A stretch of 64,000 nucleotides of DNA from Deltaproteobacteria bacterium YD0425bin51. Lineage in GTDB: Bacteria > Desulfobacterota > Desulfobacteria > Desulfobacterales > YD0425bin51. The position numbers and the translations under genes are program-made. This document shows, piece after piece, positions 61,915-64,000 of this stretch. Location: NCBI GenBank assembly GCA_002753225.1, contig PDZS01000001.1, positions 124,001 to 188,000 on the forward strand, read 5' to 3'. The notes beneath the pieces are model-generated. The model was given only the letters and a program-made list of their open reading frames with translations, made no database searches and was not told where the DNA came from. Every line of letters begins with the position of its first letter. The first letter of the stretch is position 1.

Positions 61915-64000
61915 ATGATAAGAATAAATGATATTGTTGATAAAATTTCTGATTATAACCCTAGTGCTGATTTGGATATTATTGATAGAGCATATATTTT
62001 TTCAGCTCGTGTACATCAAGGGCAGGTTAGATTGTCAGGAGAGCCTTATTTGATTCATCCCCTTGAAGTTGCCGCTATTTTAGCTGATTTGAAGTTAGAT
62101 GAAGTGAGCATAGTATCAGGGTTACTTCACGATGTCATTGAAGATACATGGGCAACTCCAGAACAATTAAGAGACATGTTTGGAGATGATGTCTGTCATA
62201 TTGTCGAAGGAGTGACCAAATTAAGCGCCATTACCTCTAGTAGCATGGAGACAAGACAAGCTGAAAACTTAAGAAAAATGATTTTAGCCATGGCAAAAGA
62301 TATAAGGGTTGTTTTGGTAAAGATATCTGACAGGCTTCATAATATGCGTACTCTCCAATTTCATAAAGAGCATAAAAGAAAAGATATTGCCCGAGAAACA
62401 CTTGATATTTATGCTCCTATAGCTGGAAGATTAGGTATTTATTGGATGAAAAAAGAGCTTGAAGACAGCGCTTTTATGTACTTGCTACCTGAAGAATACA
62501 ATAAAATAGATATGTTGGTTAAAAATAATTTGGCTAAAGGTGGTGAATATATTGAAATAGTAAAAAATCTGATTAAGCAAAAATTAGATGAATCTAATAT
62601 TGAATCAGAAATTGTTGGACGTTATAAGCATTATTATAGCATTTATCAGAAGATGTTAAGGCAAAATCTTACTTTTGATGAACTTTATGATATTATAGCT
62701 TTTAGAATAGTTGTTGATAATATGCATCAATGTTATATGGTGCTAGGACTAATTCATGCACTTTGGAAGCCTATACCTAAAAAATTTAAAGACTATATTG
62801 GCACTCCTAAACCTAATGGATATCAGTCTCTTCATAGTTCTGTTATTGGACCTTTAGGTAAAAGAATGGAGATTCAAATTAGAACACATGATATGGATAA
62901 GGTAGCAAGGTCAGGAATTGCTGCTCATTGGAGTTATAAAGAAGGCAAACGAACCACGGATGAAGAAATTCGCAAAACTTTTAAATGGCTGCAAGATTTA
63001 GTTGAAAATCAAGCACAATTTCGAGATCCAAAAGAGTTTTTAGAAAATGTCCGTATAGATTTATTCCCAGATGAAGTTTATGTTTTTACTCCAAAAGGTG
63101 AGGTTAAATCAATGCCAAGGGGTGCAACACCTATTGATTTTGCATATATGGTTCACACAGAACTTGGAAATCAATGTATTTCAGCAAAAGTCAATGGAAG
63201 GGTTGTCCCACTTCGCTATGAACTTAAGACAGGTGATATTGTTGAGGTTATTTCTGCAAAAGGGCATACACCCAGTAGAGATTGGCTGAAATTTGTAAAG
63301 ACAGTCAAAGCAAGGTCAAGAATAAGACAATGGATAAAAATTCAGGAGAAAGAGCGCAGTCTTCCACTAGGAAGAGAGATGTGCGAAAAAGAGTTTGAAA
63401 AGCATAAGCTTGATTTTAATGTAGAAGTAAAATCTGAAAAAATGAAGAAGGTAGTTGAAGATTTTGGCTATAAAGATATTGATGATTTAATCGCGGATAT
63501 TGGATACGGTAAATTTACCCCTCACCAGATTGCAAAGAAATTTATTCCAGAAGAACCAGAAGCTCAAGAATCACTTTTGACAAAGATCATTGGAAGGGTA
63601 ACAAAGAAGAAGAAAGACGTTGGTGTTATTGTAAGTGGTGTGGATGATGTTCTAATCCGATTTGGTAAATGCTGCCATCCTCTACCCGGGGACCCAATTA
63701 TTGGCTATATTACCAGAGGGTATGGTGTCGCAATTCATAGATCAAGTTGTGTCCATGCTTTAAGAACAGATCCAGAACGACGCATTGATGTAAATTGGAG
63801 AGAAAAGAGTGGACAGATTTACCCTGTAAAAATTTGTATTGTAGCTAGAGATAGAGTCGGTCTTCTAGCAGATATAGCCACTAATATAGCTAAGAACAGT
63901 GCAAACATACTTAATGCCAATACAGGAGACATTGATGAAAACAACACTAGTACTATGCTTTTTACAATTGCTGTCGAAGATAATGGACACTTAGATAAAG
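61915..64000 (+). CDS. RelA/SpoT bifunctional (p)ppGpp synthetase/hydrolase (C-terminus beyond window)
   Basis: Rel-Spo homologue that makes and degrades the stringent alarmone (p)ppGpp. The open frame from ATG 61915 runs off the right edge after 695 codons, so only the last ~20-40 residues (end of the ACT domain) are missing. The HD hydrolase domain is intact (LSGEPYLIHPLEVAAIL, GLLHDVIEDT, VKISDRLHNMRTL). The synthetase domain has GRYKHYYSIYQKM, DIIAFRIVV and PKPNGYQSLHSSV. TGS (VYVFTPKGEVKSMPRGATPIDFAY) and an ACT start (RDRVGLLADIATNIA) follow. Conserved hydrolase residues suggest a bifunctional enzyme, the single long RSH of most non-gamma bacteria. Confidence 0.95.
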   Translation, partial: MIRINDIVDKISDYNPSADLDIIDRAYIFSARVHQGQVRLSGEPYLIHPLEVAAILADLKLDEVSIVSGLLHDVIEDTWATPEQLRDMFGDDVCHIVEGVTKLSAITSSSMETRQAENLRKMILAMAKDIRVVLVKISDRLHNMRTLQFHKEHKRKDIARETLDIYAPIAGRLGIYWMKKELEDSAFMYLLPEEYNKIDMLVKNNLAKGGEYIEIVKNLIKQKLDESNIESEIVGRYKHYYSIYQKMLRQNLTFDELYDIIAFRIVVDNMHQCYMVLGLIHALWKPIPKKFKDYIGTPKPNGYQSLHSSVIGPLGKRMEIQIRTHDMDKVARSGIAAHWSYKEGKRTTDEEIRKTFKWLQDLVENQAQFRDPKEFLENVRIDLFPDEVYVFTPKGEVKSMPRGATPIDFAYMVHTELGNQCISAKVNGRVVPLRYELKTGDIVEVISAKGHTPSRDWLKFVKTVKARSRIRQWIKIQEKERSLPLGREMCEKEFEKHKLDFNVEVKSEKMKKVVEDFGYKDIDDLIADIGYGKFTPHQIAKKFIPEEPEAQESLLTKIIGRVTKKKKDVGVIVSGVDDVLIRFGKCCHPLPGDPIIGYITRGYGVAIHRSSCVHALRTDPERRIDVNWREKSGQIYPVKICIVARDRVGLLADIATNIAKNSANILNANTGDIDENNTSTMLFTIAVEDNGHLDK

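Overview
This 64 kb window is a densely coded, AT-rich (roughly one third G+C by eye) bacterial chromosome segment with about 62 protein genes and no intergenic stretch over 150 bases. No rRNA, tRNA, CRISPR array, prophage or transposase is visible. The gene set points to an anaerobic, Gram-negative member of the Desulfobacterota (Deltaproteobacteria), most likely an AT-rich Desulfobacterales-like lineage. Supporting traits are LpxC, Mla, Lnt and XrtA-type exopolysaccharide proteins (outer membrane), oxygen-sensitive NrdD ribonucleotide reductase, a futalosine-pathway MqnA, NtrYX, and an enlarged SecF. The taxonomic placement is inference; no marker RNA is present.

Layout. 1-5376 (minus): murA, a glycine-zipper lipoprotein, speB-like ureohydrolase and clpB, the last running off the left edge and carrying a perfect 30-bp palindrome read in frame. 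5471-8003 (plus): proC, ccdA-like, a periplasmic thioredoxin and a Nudix hydrolase. 7998-10459: a small membrane protein (minus) divergent from nrdD, with tandem NrdR-type boxes between them. 10542-18328 (plus): yajC-secD-secF, a CpoB-like lipoprotein, dprA, topA and a LysE-type exporter. 18354-19511: an orphan amino-acid-type binding protein of higher G+C.

19521-31631 is a surface polysaccharide region, mostly minus strand: Wzx flippase, GT2, FemAB-like, XrtA-type deacetylase, WecB, then (beyond plus-strand lnt) a response regulator with a four-cysteine tail, an SGNH hydrolase, two methyltransferases, a GNAT and a second deacetylase. 31688-37163 (plus): lpxC, DUF4390, ntrY, a degenerate ntrX and rsmD. 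37169-39962 (minus): hisF-hisH-pseA type trio for amidination of a surface sugar. 40001-46894 (minus): a Ser/Thr kinase with a cyclic-nucleotide-binding domain, a binding protein, mlaEFD, ubiX, a ferredoxin-like protein and mqnA.

46973-52259 (plus): cheY-like, panP-like decarboxylase, rdgB, nitroreductase, ampG-like and moaA. 52221-55797: an MBL hydrolase (minus), an unrecognised secreted protein (plus) and DUF1015 (minus). 55937-64000 (plus): a response regulator, a previously easy-to-miss 48-codon gene with a FliM-like motif, a GspE/PilB ATPase, a histidine kinase, ispG, proS (eukaryote/archaeal type) and a RelA/SpoT gene cut by the right edge.

Themes: envelope building (MurA, LpxC, Lnt, Sec, Mla, polysaccharide), anaerobic metabolism (NrdD, MqnA, MoaA, IspG), and a large share of signalling proteins, several with unusual architectures.
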